Both the position numbers and the translations under genes were made by a program. This document shows positions 43,686 through 51,622 of a stretch of DNA of 64,000 nt, one piece after another. The DNA lies in assembly GCF_051486985.1 (NCBI RefSeq), contig NZ_JAHVDV010000002.1:62001-126000 (forward strand), in the 5' to 3' direction. This DNA comes from CBFFRJ01 sp051486985 (GTDB lineage: Bacteria; Pseudomonadota; Gammaproteobacteria; Enterobacterales; Enterobacteriaceae). Within the stretch, counting starts at the first letter, position 1, and the number at the start of each line of letters is the position of its first letter. The notes beneath the pieces are model-generated. The model ran no database searches and was not told the DNA's origin. It worked only from the letters and a program-made list of their open reading frames with translations.

Positions 43686-43767
43686 TGGTATGAGGTGCAG
43701 TGAAGTGAGTGGCAGAAGGGTACTTCAGGTAACACTTTTTTGATTGATTTCTGTATTTTTGGTCGTG

Positions 43768-43806
43768 CTGCGGGTCATCATGAAATAATGCGATGAAGAC
43801 CCGCAG
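43768..43806 (+). terminator. Inverted repeat downstream of the transporter gene
   Basis: Arms CTGCGGGTC and GACCCGCAG are perfect over 9 bp, with inner TCATC / GATGA pairing. No T run follows, so factor-independent termination is doubtful. Confidence 0.4.
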
Positions 43807-44042
43807 AGTTGAATTTAGTTATAGGTAAATATTGATTATTGAAAGTCGAAGGCATAATGCCAGTACCAGGGTAAAGTCAGAAAAGGGTAAAAGTTGTTAA
43901 GTTTGAAAATTGCCAAAGGAGTACAAAACTTGCCGTCGCCAGTCCTCATGGAGTGACTCAGGCAGAGTAAAAGGGAAGGCGTCATTTCATCAGGAGGCGG
44001 TATTCCCAATCCTGTACTGTTTGAGGCGGAATGTTTCTTTAG

Positions 44043-44144
44043 GCAAAGTTCAAAGATGAAATGAATACAGCCCAATGGTTAAGCAACCTATTAAGCCAGG
44101 GCGTCGTTTATGTTCCAGGAACGTTTTTTACTGTCATCAGCTGA
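44043..44144 (+). pseudogene. Possible aminotransferase C-terminal remnant
   Basis: 33 codons between stops, including MNTAQWLSNLLSQGVVYVPGTFF. The segment resembles the block near the end of class I/II aminotransferases, where a helix leads into GVxVVPGxxF. No other part of such an enzyme was seen nearby. Low confidence; it may be chance. Confidence 0.25.
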
Positions 44145-44305
44145 AAGCTCAACCCTGAGGATGTCATACGTAACCGTATCGGGCGAGCATCTTAAAGACG
44201 TAGTGTTTAGGCTGAAACGTTCTCTGAATGCGTTGCCCTTTTCATTCGTAGCGAAAAGGGCAGATAAATTGAGTCAGTAAGTGTAGTAAGTAAAGGAAGG
44301 GAAAA

Positions 44306-45511
44306 ATGTCGAATCACAATTTTGATAACCAGGTGTCAGCAGAAACCTATCTTTGCCACGGCCCGTTTGATCCGGATGTCTTCGGGGGCGTAGTTAACCC
44401 ACCGGTCTACCATGCATCAACCGTTATCTTTAAAAACTGCAAAGAGCTTAGTGAACGTCATCAGGCGCTGTTTGAAGACGCGGAAGATGAAGTCATGTAT
44501 TACGGCCGTTTCGGAACACCGACGACCTTCGCTGTACAGAAGGCGCTGGCAGAACTGGAAGGCGGTTATCGTGCGCTGTTAGTCCCGACCGGCCTCGCGG
44601 CCTGTACCAGTGCGTTACTGGCACTGGTGAAAGCCGGGGATCACATTCTTGTCAGTAGCAGCGTTTACGGGCCTACACGCGGTTTCGTTAATAATGTGCT
44701 GGCAAAAATGGGTGTTTCAGCCACCTTCTTTGATCCAACAATTGGCAACGGTATCGCCGATCTCTTTAAAGAAAACACGACGGTGGTCTTTACGGAATCT
44801 CCAGGTTCACAGACCTTTGATATTCAGGATATCCCGGCCATCACCAGCATCGCCCATGAGCGTAATGCCAAAGTGATTATTGATAACACCTGGGCTACAC
44901 CTCTGTTCTTTAAACCCTTTGATCATGGTGTTGACGTCTCCGTCCATGCCGCCACGAAATACATTGTTGGTCACTCAGATGCCCAGATGGGGCTGATTAC
45001 CGCAAATAAAGAGACCTGGCTTGCCATTCGCCGCTTCGTCTATCTGTTTGGCCTGCATGCCGCCCCGGATGATGTCTACCTTGCGCAGCGTGGCCTGCGT
45101 ACCATGTCACTGCGTCTTGAGCGCCACCAGGCTTCGGCACTGAAAATTGCCCGGTGGTTTGAAGAGCGTCCTGAAGTTGAACAGGTGTTGCACCCGGCAC
45201 TGCCTTCCTGCCCGGGTCATGAGATCTGGAAACGCGATTTCACCGGCTCAAGCGGGCTGTTCAGCGTTGTGCTGAAGCCGCAGTACTCAAAAGCGTCTGT
45301 TGAGAAATTTATTGATAGCCTCGAATACTTTGGTATTGGTTTCTCATGGGGCGGGTTTGAAAGCCTGGCGATACCTTTCAATCCACGCAAAGACCGCCCT
45401 GAATACCACTGGCCCTATGAAGGTGAGGCATTCCGTTTGCAGATTGGCCTGGAAGATCCTATCGATCTGGTTAAAGACCTCGATCAGGCTATGCGTCATC
45501 TGCAAGGCTAA
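44306..45511 (+). CDS. Cystathionine beta-lyase-like PLP enzyme
   Basis: 401 residues of the Cys/Met metabolism PLP family. PLP Lys218 in HAATKYIVGHSD, Asp193 in IIDNTWATP, and Tyr66/Arg68 in MYYGRFGTPT. Length and the WGGFESL motif near the C-terminus fit MetC-type beta-lyases, which split cystathionine or cysteine to a thiol, ammonia and pyruvate via 2-aminoacrylate. It is not the core metC location, so it is probably an accessory catabolic enzyme. AAGGAAGGG precedes the ATG. It is followed by RidA, which clears the aminoacrylate intermediate. Confidence 0.9.
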   Translation: MSNHNFDNQVSAETYLCHGPFDPDVFGGVVNPPVYHASTVIFKNCKELSERHQALFEDAEDEVMYYGRFGTPTTFAVQKALAELEGGYRALLVPTGLAACTSALLALVKAGDHILVSSSVYGPTRGFVNNVLAKMGVSATFFDPTIGNGIADLFKENTTVVFTESPGSQTFDIQDIPAITSIAHERNAKVIIDNTWATPLFFKPFDHGVDVSVHAATKYIVGHSDAQMGLITANKETWLAIRRFVYLFGLHAAPDDVYLAQRGLRTMSLRLERHQASALKIARWFEERPEVEQVLHPALPSCPGHEIWKRDFTGSSGLFSVVLKPQYSKASVEKFIDSLEYFGIGFSWGGFESLAIPFNPRKDRPEYHWPYEGEAFRLQIGLEDPIDLVKDLDQAMRHLQG

Positions 45512-45522
45512 TCCTGTCCCTG

Positions 45523-45569
45523 CTGTCTGCGCCAGCCTGCCTGGCGCAAAGAGGCTGACAGATTTTTTC
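45523..45569 (+). terminator. Hairpin terminator after the beta-lyase gene
   Basis: Inner stem TGCGCCAG / CTGGCGCA and outer arms CTGTC / GACAG, followed by ATTTTTTC. It lies between the beta-lyase and RidA genes, so it may attenuate rather than abolish ridA transcription, unless ridA has its own promoter. Confidence 0.65.
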
Positions 45570-45651
45570 ACCTTTACCCGCCGCCGTAAGCGGGATGTTT
45601 TGCCTGTTTATTTTCCACCCCAACGGGCCTTTTTAATTATCAGGAGAAACA

Positions 45652-46038
45652 ATGAAATCGATTATTAATACAGAATCTGCGCCCGCTGCGATCGGGCCCT
45701 ACTCGCAAGCCATTTCGTTTGGCGATCTGGTATTCACTTCCGGGCAGTTGCCGTTGAACCCGGAAACGATGGCGTTTCCCGCCGATGAAGTGAAAGCACA
45801 AACTCGGCAGTCGCTGCTCAATGTGAAAGCGGTGCTGGAACAGGCAGGCGCATCACTGGATACGGTTATTAAAACCACCTGCTTCCTGGCAAGAATGGAA
45901 GATTTTGCCGCATTTAACGAAGTCTATACCGAGTTCTTTGGTGATGTTGGCGCACCGGCGCGCTCTTGTATTCAGGCAGGAAAATTGCCAAAAGATGCAC
46001 TGGTAGAAATCGAAGCGGTTGCATACATTAAAAAATAA
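45652..46038 (+). CDS. RidA-family enamine/imine deaminase
   Basis: 128 residues with the RidA family residues: Arg104 in APARSCIQAGKLP and Glu120 in LVEIEAVA, plus YSQAI and GQLPLNP blocks. RidA hydrolyses 2-aminoacrylate and similar enamines made by PLP enzymes. Directly downstream of a beta-eliminating lyase it should protect PLP enzymes from that intermediate. It is an accessory copy; core ridA lies elsewhere in enterobacteria. AGGAGAAAC precedes the ATG. Confidence 0.93.
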   Translation: MKSIINTESAPAAIGPYSQAISFGDLVFTSGQLPLNPETMAFPADEVKAQTRQSLLNVKAVLEQAGASLDTVIKTTCFLARMEDFAAFNEVYTEFFGDVGAPARSCIQAGKLPKDALVEIEAVAYIKK

Positions 46039-46043
46039 TGGTG

Positions 46044-46105
46044 GGAGAGCGTAGCGAAACAATGCATCAGGGGTGGTGCCGTTTCGCTATTGCTCTCCTT
46101 TTTTT
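46044..46105. terminator. Strong terminator after ridA-like gene
   Basis: Arms GGAGAGC-G-TAGCGAAAC and GTTTCGCTA-TT-GCTCTCC pair almost completely around a 20-base middle, followed by TTTTTTTAG. The reverse side has a later T run, so it may work in both directions. Confidence 0.82.
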
Positions 46106-46109
46106 AGTT

Positions 46110-46403
46110 TTCAATGGCTGATTAACAACAACGCGAACAACGCGGGCCATAAGGAGAGGGGCGCACGTCAGCACTGGCCAGACCGGGTAACAGGGTCCTC
46201 TGTTCGTCAGGGTTGCCTGCACGTGTCGAGAAAGTGTAACAGCATAAGGCCCCCACACCTGGGGGCTTAACGTTGGCTCTGACGCAGTGCATGAGCAACG
46301 TGAGGCCGTATCTCTTTGGCAGAGGTGACCTTACGTCGCGGATGATGACGCGGTCTGAAGATCTGCGCGAGCAGGTCATCTGTTGCCGTCTTCGACCAGG
46401 CAA
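46110..46403 (-). mobile_element. Possible remnant of a P4-like satellite prophage immunity region
   Basis: The minus strand reads through a short frame with PPGVGALCCYTFSTRAGNPD, then EQRTLLPGLA and RPSPYGPRC, a composition I associate with the region before icd-like genes in P4-type satellites. It also has the perfect stem GCCCCC-ACACCT-GGGGGC at 46249-46266. No complete phage gene remains. Recognition is by memory of similar translations and is uncertain. Confidence 0.35.
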
Positions 46404-46577
46404 GGACCGTGTAGATGCAGCGAGAGATGCACCAGCCAGGTAGGGTGGCTTTTGCTTCGTTAACAGTCCGTGACAGGTTAAATTAATAATGGCTTGTTAA
46501 TAGGGTGTTTTTATCACTTCTGTAAATTGAGAATCGCCTATATTATTACGATAACTTTCCTCTTTTCGGCGAAAAAC

Positions 46578-47681
46578 ATGCATGCTACGAAGAAGGCCCG
46601 TATAGATGGGCCGGATATTTTGCGCGGCTTTGCTGCGATATCCGTTATTATCGTTCATCTTATTGCGCAATCAGGAATAGATTACGGCCCAGTAATCAGC
46701 CACATAGGAAGCAAGTTTACCGCAAGCGTAACATTATTTTTCGCCATCAGCGCTTTCTCAATTGCATATACATACAATGATGAATTTATAAATAAGGCTG
46801 ACTTTAAGGCATTCTTTATTAAACGCTTTTTCCGTCTGGCGCCGCTGTTTTACATTGCTATGCTGATTGAAGGGATAATCATCTGGTACGTCTTTCATCA
46901 TCTTCCATCCGCATTTGAACTGCTGATGTCAGGAACATTCCTTTTTAATCTTGTACCTAAGATGCAGGAGGGTATCGTGTGGGCGGGGTGGTCTCTCAGT
47001 ATTGAGTGGATATTTTACCTGCTTTACCCGGTCATCTTTGTTATGTGCAACCACAAGAAGCTGATTGCCATACTCTGGGCTCTCTCTATCTTTGTTTCGT
47101 CCAGTATTGCGCAGGCTCCCGGCGCGACTGAGAGTGAAGTGTACATGAACATCCTTAACCACATGGTGTTCTTCATCTCCGGTATTGCCGTTTATCTCTG
47201 GCTTCCTGAGCTACACAAACTGAAAGCAATGCTGGGAAGTAAAGCCACTACCGTATCTGGCCTGATGCTGCTGGCTCTTTTTGCCTTCCTTATTTACTAC
47301 TTCAGCCTGTCCGGATATCCGTTAAATTTATATGCCTGTTATTCCCTTGTATGGATAGGAATGATTTCCGCTTCTATCGTAGGAATGCCTTCGTTTCTTA
47401 ATACGACCTTTACCCGTTTCCTTGGCAAGGCCAGCTACAGTATTTATCTGATGCATGGAATTGTGCTGTATTTGCTTGAGGCAGTAGGATTATATAAATG
47501 GATAAATGTATTTGAGGTTTCCCAGGTTGTTAAGTTCCTGATTGCTGCAGTTATCACCGCATCTCTGACGACCCTGATTTCAAACTTTACATATCATCTT
47601 ATTGAAATGCCTGGTATGAAGCTTGGCCGATGGATAATTAATCGGAAAATCAGACCGGTTGCCGTAGAGGCGAATACATAA
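46578..47681 (+). CDS. Acyltransferase 3 family membrane protein
   Basis: 367 residues from ATG 46578; the frame opens 28 codons earlier but the family begins near RIDGPDILRGFAAISVIIVH. About ten membrane helices with family motifs: the LRGFAA start with catalytic-type His in VIIVHL, KRFFRLAPLFYI, and WSLSIEWIFYLLYPV. Such enzymes O-acetylate surface polysaccharides such as O-antigen and are often carried by prophages or islands as serotype-changing genes. AT-rich, beside a prophage-like remnant, followed by a good terminator. Ribosome binding site weak. Confidence 0.87.
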   Translation: MHATKKARIDGPDILRGFAAISVIIVHLIAQSGIDYGPVISHIGSKFTASVTLFFAISAFSIAYTYNDEFINKADFKAFFIKRFFRLAPLFYIAMLIEGIIIWYVFHHLPSAFELLMSGTFLFNLVPKMQEGIVWAGWSLSIEWIFYLLYPVIFVMCNHKKLIAILWALSIFVSSSIAQAPGATESEVYMNILNHMVFFISGIAVYLWLPELHKLKAMLGSKATTVSGLMLLALFAFLIYYFSLSGYPLNLYACYSLVWIGMISASIVGMPSFLNTTFTRFLGKASYSIYLMHGIVLYLLEAVGLYKWINVFEVSQVVKFLIAAVITASLTTLISNFTYHLIEMPGMKLGRWIINRKIRPVAVEANT

Positions 47682-47706
47682 AAAAGGCCCCTTATGGGGC
47701 TTTTTT
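47682..47706 (+). terminator. Terminator of the acyltransferase gene
   Basis: AAAAAGGCCCC-TTAT-GGGGCTTTTTT directly after the stop codon; a short GC stem with a full A/T flank, so it works in both directions. Confidence 0.85.
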
Positions 47707-48898
47707 ATGAGTGCATGGCGACATAACCGAATCTGGCTGACAACGTATAGAAATGGTGTTTTCTTAAAAAAATAGTGACAATGAAGAGGGGTGAAGGACG
47801 CCCCTGATTAAGCGACAGGATTATATGGTGCTCCTGCAGGAATCATTTTAGGTTTACCTTGTGCAGGAACGCCACGAGGAATAAATTTTTATGTAAGCTT
47901 ACAACGATATGTTTTGCTGAGGATAATCCTCACACTTCTGCTCTGTTGATAATATTCACTTTCATATTCCGTCCGTGGCATCTGATGACTTGAACCATGC
48001 CGACGCTTACTGCTATAAAATATTTCGATGTTATAAAGATATCGCTGTGGGCTTTTTCCAGCTTATCGTAGATCTTTTTATTTAACCGTTAGCGTTTTGG
48101 CTCTTTATGGCGTCGACGGCCCCCGGCCTGAGCATCTTACGGTTCTTGTTTAGGAGAAGCATCCGTACCATCCTTCTTTATCCAGACGTAAAGGCTATGG
48201 GGAGGATATCGGGACGTGTTGCAATGCTGGGAACAGAAGGACTACGCTAAATAACCTGTTTTACAGGGATTAACTTCGATAACTCACAATCAATCGCCAA
48301 CATGGGTTCTCCAGTTAGACTGAATTTATGGACAGGCAGATCGCTGGAATACGGGAATGTGTCGTTTTAAACACAATTCTTCCTCAGAAGTGGTAAGTTA
48401 TTTAAATCGGTTGATCAGATTAATGTTGAGTGAAAGGTGATGATAACAAGTAATGATGTAGTCAGGTCCTGATTTATCAAGAATGTGCGATCGGTTTAAA
48501 TTTGTTTAGTTATTGTCACTACTGTTTTGGGGCGCAGTGTTTTATGATTTAGATATAATATTCAGTATGTTGTTCCTATGCTTCACATAGCATCCTGTTC
48601 TGATTCCTTTGTTTTTTCGTTAATAAATTATATTCATTTCTGTTTTTTCTTCTGGTGAAAGATGTAATTTTTGTAGGGGAGGTCATTAGCCCCAGAATGT
48701 AGTTGGGTAACAAACATGCTGGTGATTATTTCTTTATCGCACTATAGAGTATGCTTTACGTTAACGCGGTTGAAAGAATATCTGTCTGGACTACAAATTT
48801 TATCTTCCTTGTCGAGATTTCGTTAGATCAGGAGAATAGTCTGTTACTTAAATCTAATAAGAAATGTATCGACGTTTATCTGTCGCGGAGTTTTGTTT
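47707..48898. other. Gene-free AT-rich stretch of 1.2 kb
   Basis: No intact gene. A minus-strand fragment at 47892-47812 reads KFIPRGVPAQGKPKMIP and on to AGAPYNPVA before a stop; it is protein-like but begins right after a stop codon, so it is a gene remnant or chance. The att-like copy of the argW 3' end lies inside it at 47822-47844. Other frames are short. The right end should hold the psd-like promoter. Confidence 0.5.
47822..47844. repeat. Imperfect copy of the argW 3' end (att-like site)
   Basis: TATATGGTG followed, after two bases, by CCTGCAGGAATC. The argW 3' end at 58228-58251 reads TATATGGTG, three bases, CCTGCAGGAATC. 21 positions are identical. It may be the far attachment site of an island inserted at argW, altered by decay. 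The bases are observed; the role is inference. Confidence 0.5.
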
Positions 48899-49786
48899 AT
48901 GTCTCTCAAAGACCATATTTTCGGTTTGGTTCAATATCTGGTACCACAACATCTTCTGTCGCGGTTAATGGGCAGTCTTGCAGATTGTCGGATTTCCTGG
49001 TTTAAAAAAATTATCATCGCCTGGTTTGTGCATCGTTACAATGTGGATATGAGTGATGCGCTCGTCGAAGATATTGAAGAGTATGAGAGTTTCAATGCCT
49101 TTTTTACCCGCACGTTAAAAGCTGATGCTAGGCCAATTGTGAATGAAGAATGTGCCATATTGAGCCCTGCAGATGGCACTGTTAGCCAGATCGGAATAAT
49201 CAAACAGGGCCGCCTCTTTCAGGCGAAAGGGCATGACTATAGCCTGACAGCACTACTTGGTGGTGATGAAAATCGTGCGTTGCCATTTTTAGCAGGGGCG
49301 TTTGCCACCGTTTACCTCTCACCTGGGGATTACCACCGCGTGCATATGCCAGTGACGGGCATTTTACGCGAGATGATCTTTATTCCTGGCAAACTCTTTT
49401 CCGTTAACGATACTTCGGTCAGGCAGGTACCCAATCTTTTTGCGCGTAACGAACGCGTTGTTTGTCTTTTTGATACTGAGCATGGACCTATGATAGTCGT
49501 TCTGGTTGGAGCCATGATTGTGGGGTCGATTGTGACCTCATGGGCAGGTCGAATAAATCCAGCGGGGCGGGGCGTGAAATCAGTGAGCTATAAAGGACTG
49601 ACGAATAAGATGCTCCGACTCGAAAGAGGCGAAGAACTTGGGCATTTTGAGTTGGGATCTACTGTGATCGTCCTGTTTAGCGCAGGGAAGATTAACTGGG
49701 AGGAAACATTAAATCCAGGGGAGGTAGTGCAGGTTGGGGAGAAGATCGGTGAGGGTAAGTGTGAAAAAGGGTCGTTAATCAAATAG
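48899..49786 (+). CDS. Phosphatidylserine decarboxylase paralogue
   Basis: 295 residues from ATG 48899 (GGAG eight bases upstream; the frame opens at a TTG two codons earlier). Self-cleaving Psd family: Asp92 in SPADG, His146/His149 in DYHRVHMP, and the LGST cleavage site at 252-255, where Ser254 becomes the pyruvoyl group. Motif positions equal those of E. coli Psd, but the latter (322 residues) is encoded at a core locus far from here, so this is a second copy on an island. It would convert phosphatidylserine to phosphatidylethanolamine at the inner membrane. The C-terminus is shorter than in the core enzyme. Confidence 0.9.
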   Translation: MSLKDHIFGLVQYLVPQHLLSRLMGSLADCRISWFKKIIIAWFVHRYNVDMSDALVEDIEEYESFNAFFTRTLKADARPIVNEECAILSPADGTVSQIGIIKQGRLFQAKGHDYSLTALLGGDENRALPFLAGAFATVYLSPGDYHRVHMPVTGILREMIFIPGKLFSVNDTSVRQVPNLFARNERVVCLFDTEHGPMIVVLVGAMIVGSIVTSWAGRINPAGRGVKSVSYKGLTNKMLRLERGEELGHFELGSTVIVLFSAGKINWEETLNPGEVVQVGEKIGEGKCEKGSLIK

Positions 49787-49898
49787 CGGACATACTCATC
49801 GGGGATCGTTCTTAGAGTATTGCTATTCATCATGTGCAGAGAGCGAACCCATAGCGGTAGTCTGACATGCCTGATATTCCTGCGTAGGTAGTAACCCT

Positions 49899-49930
49899 CA
49901 AGATGCCCGCTAAAGGCGGGCCTGATTCTT
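49899..49930. terminator. Bidirectional terminator between psd-like and GMC genes
   Basis: GCCCGC-TAAAG-GCGGGC with outer CAAGA / TCTTG pairing, between convergent genes ending at 49786 and 49932. T runs are weak on both sides. Confidence 0.6.
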
Positions 49931-49931
49931 G

Positions 49932-51476
49932 TTAACCCATCGTCTGGTGAACCTTTACAGCAGTGACGTCACTTTCTTCCAGTTTTTTTATCAGCCGGTC
50001 TGCGACGTTGGCCGACCAGGCGGCAATGGTCAGGCTGGGGGCGCCACCCGGAGAGGCGGGAAGGGCGGATGAGTCTGCGACGTACAATCCGGGATGATCG
50101 AATACTTCCCCATTGGCACCTACTACACCATCCGCGTTTGACATCCCCAGGCAGGCTCCCCCCATTGGATGGACGGTGACCGGGTTTCGCGGTGCATAGA
50201 TTTTTGTGTTAGTGCGGGCCTTGATGTTTTTTAACTCATTAGCAATGTCTGCATAAATGCTGTTTTCTTTTTTGCTATAGCAAATTTTAAACTTACCGCG
50301 CTTCATGGCAACGGAACCGTTGCTGTCGTCGCCGCCGAAAGCAATGATAACTGACTGCTTACGTAACCACCGTTTCAGAAATGATGGCAGAGGTATATTG
50401 TCCAGGCCCTGAATGCCAGCACGAAGGACAATAACGCGTTCGTTAGTGGAGTCCTTCAGGCGGAAAGGTGAAGCGATAGGCATACCTTTGGACAGGTCAG
50501 TAGCGCTGTTCTCTTTCCAGACGCCAAAGAAGTCGCCATTACCGCTGAATTTATGGCCGAGCCGGGGCATGCCCGAAAGGCCACCTTCACTGTCACGACT
50601 GCGCAGTAATAGTCGCAAGGTATTAAGGGCTCCGGCAGCCATAATCAGATGTTTTGCCTGCACGTTTTCAACTTTACCGCTCAGATGATTGTGATACTGC
50701 ACCTCGTAGCGCATGTTGCAGTCATCCTGAGAGTCAAGCTTATGGATCGACAGGGCTTCACACATCTCCTGCACTGCCAGGCCCTGTTTCATCGCAGGCC
50801 AGATAAAAGTAAAGTCGAGGGTGGTTTTGGCTCCTGAAGGCGAACCCAGGAAGCTGTTGTTTTTCATGTCACACTCCCAGCGCTCAATGCCATCGCGATC
50901 CGTTATTTTGACGGGGTAGCCTGGTGTTTGAGGTATCAACATGCCGATCGCAGGGTCGCCGAGAGGAGTGAGTAAACCATTATAATTCGCCTCTTCAATA
51001 CGGTTGGGTACCTTATCGGCAGCGGTCAGCGGGCGGGCATTAAAGGCCCTGGTTATTTCTTCATAGTAGCGTTCCATTTTCATCTGGTTTATCTCTGGGT
51101 GATGGTTATCCCAGTAATCTGCGGCCAATGGCCTTTCCAGAAAACCTGCATAAACATGGCTACCGCCGCCCACGCTTGATGAGCAGATAATGTTGATACC
51201 TTTACCCGCATAAGCCTCGATAAAGCCTTTTTTATTAAGCGTGAATGTTTTTTTAAACAGATGTGAGCCTACTGTTCTCAGACCATGCGTAAAGGCTTTA
51301 TTCCCCTGGGGGAGAGGAACGAGGTTTTTAATACCAAGTGAACGGTTAGGTACCGTATCGCGCCAGGGTCCGCGCTCCAGCATTAAGACGTCTCGGCCCG
51401 CAGCGGCCAGACGTTGCGCAGCAATCGCGCCACCAAAACCACTGCCAATAATCAGTACTTCAACTTGTTTTGTCAT
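49932..51476 (-). CDS. GMC/cholesterol-oxidase-like FAD oxidoreductase, copy 1
   Basis: 514 residues. N-terminal FAD motif VLIIGSGFGGAIAAQRLAAA and LERGP; a mid block SSSVGGGSHVYAG typical of the cholesterol oxidase branch of GMC enzymes; C-terminal HPMGGACLG with active-site His436, then GLYVADSSALPASPGGAPS for FAD. It should oxidise an alcohol using FAD; the substrate is unknown and sterols are unlikely in this host. No signal peptide. Tandem with a paralogue 146 bp upstream on the same strand. Confidence 0.88.
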   Translation of the reverse strand: MTKQVEVLIIGSGFGGAIAAQRLAAAGRDVLMLERGPWRDTVPNRSLGIKNLVPLPQGNKAFTHGLRTVGSHLFKKTFTLNKKGFIEAYAGKGINIICSSSVGGGSHVYAGFLERPLAADYWDNHHPEINQMKMERYYEEITRAFNARPLTAADKVPNRIEEANYNGLLTPLGDPAIGMLIPQTPGYPVKITDRDGIERWECDMKNNSFLGSPSGAKTTLDFTFIWPAMKQGLAVQEMCEALSIHKLDSQDDCNMRYEVQYHNHLSGKVENVQAKHLIMAAGALNTLRLLLRSRDSEGGLSGMPRLGHKFSGNGDFFGVWKENSATDLSKGMPIASPFRLKDSTNERVIVLRAGIQGLDNIPLPSFLKRWLRKQSVIIAFGGDDSNGSVAMKRGKFKICYSKKENSIYADIANELKNIKARTNTKIYAPRNPVTVHPMGGACLGMSNADGVVGANGEVFDHPGLYVADSSALPASPGGAPSLTIAAWSANVADRLIKKLEESDVTAVKVHQTMG

Positions 51477-51622
51477 TGATTAACCTTGTAAATGTTCCTG
51501 TCAGGCGCAAGTAAGCGCAAACCAGAGAGGGAAGGGGATAAGGGCGGAGCGTCTGGCTAAACAGCTCCGTTCGGAAAAAGGTCCGCTTAGCGGTATTAAC
51601 GAGCTTGCGAAGCAGGATTGTG

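Larger units (their letters stand above)
43686..44305 (+). other. 620-bp gap between transporter and beta-lyase genes
   Basis: Contains an inverted repeat at 43768-43806, a possible aminotransferase remnant at 44043-44144, and a perfect hairpin TGCCCTTTTC / GAAAAGGGCA at 44234-44262 about 45 bp before the beta-lyase start. A 79-codon antisense frame (44075-43836) was rejected. The hairpin near the start may act as leader or terminator of read-through. Confidence 0.4.

Noticed and set aside
43836..44075. 79-codon minus-strand frame
   Set aside because: No ribosome binding site and not protein-like.
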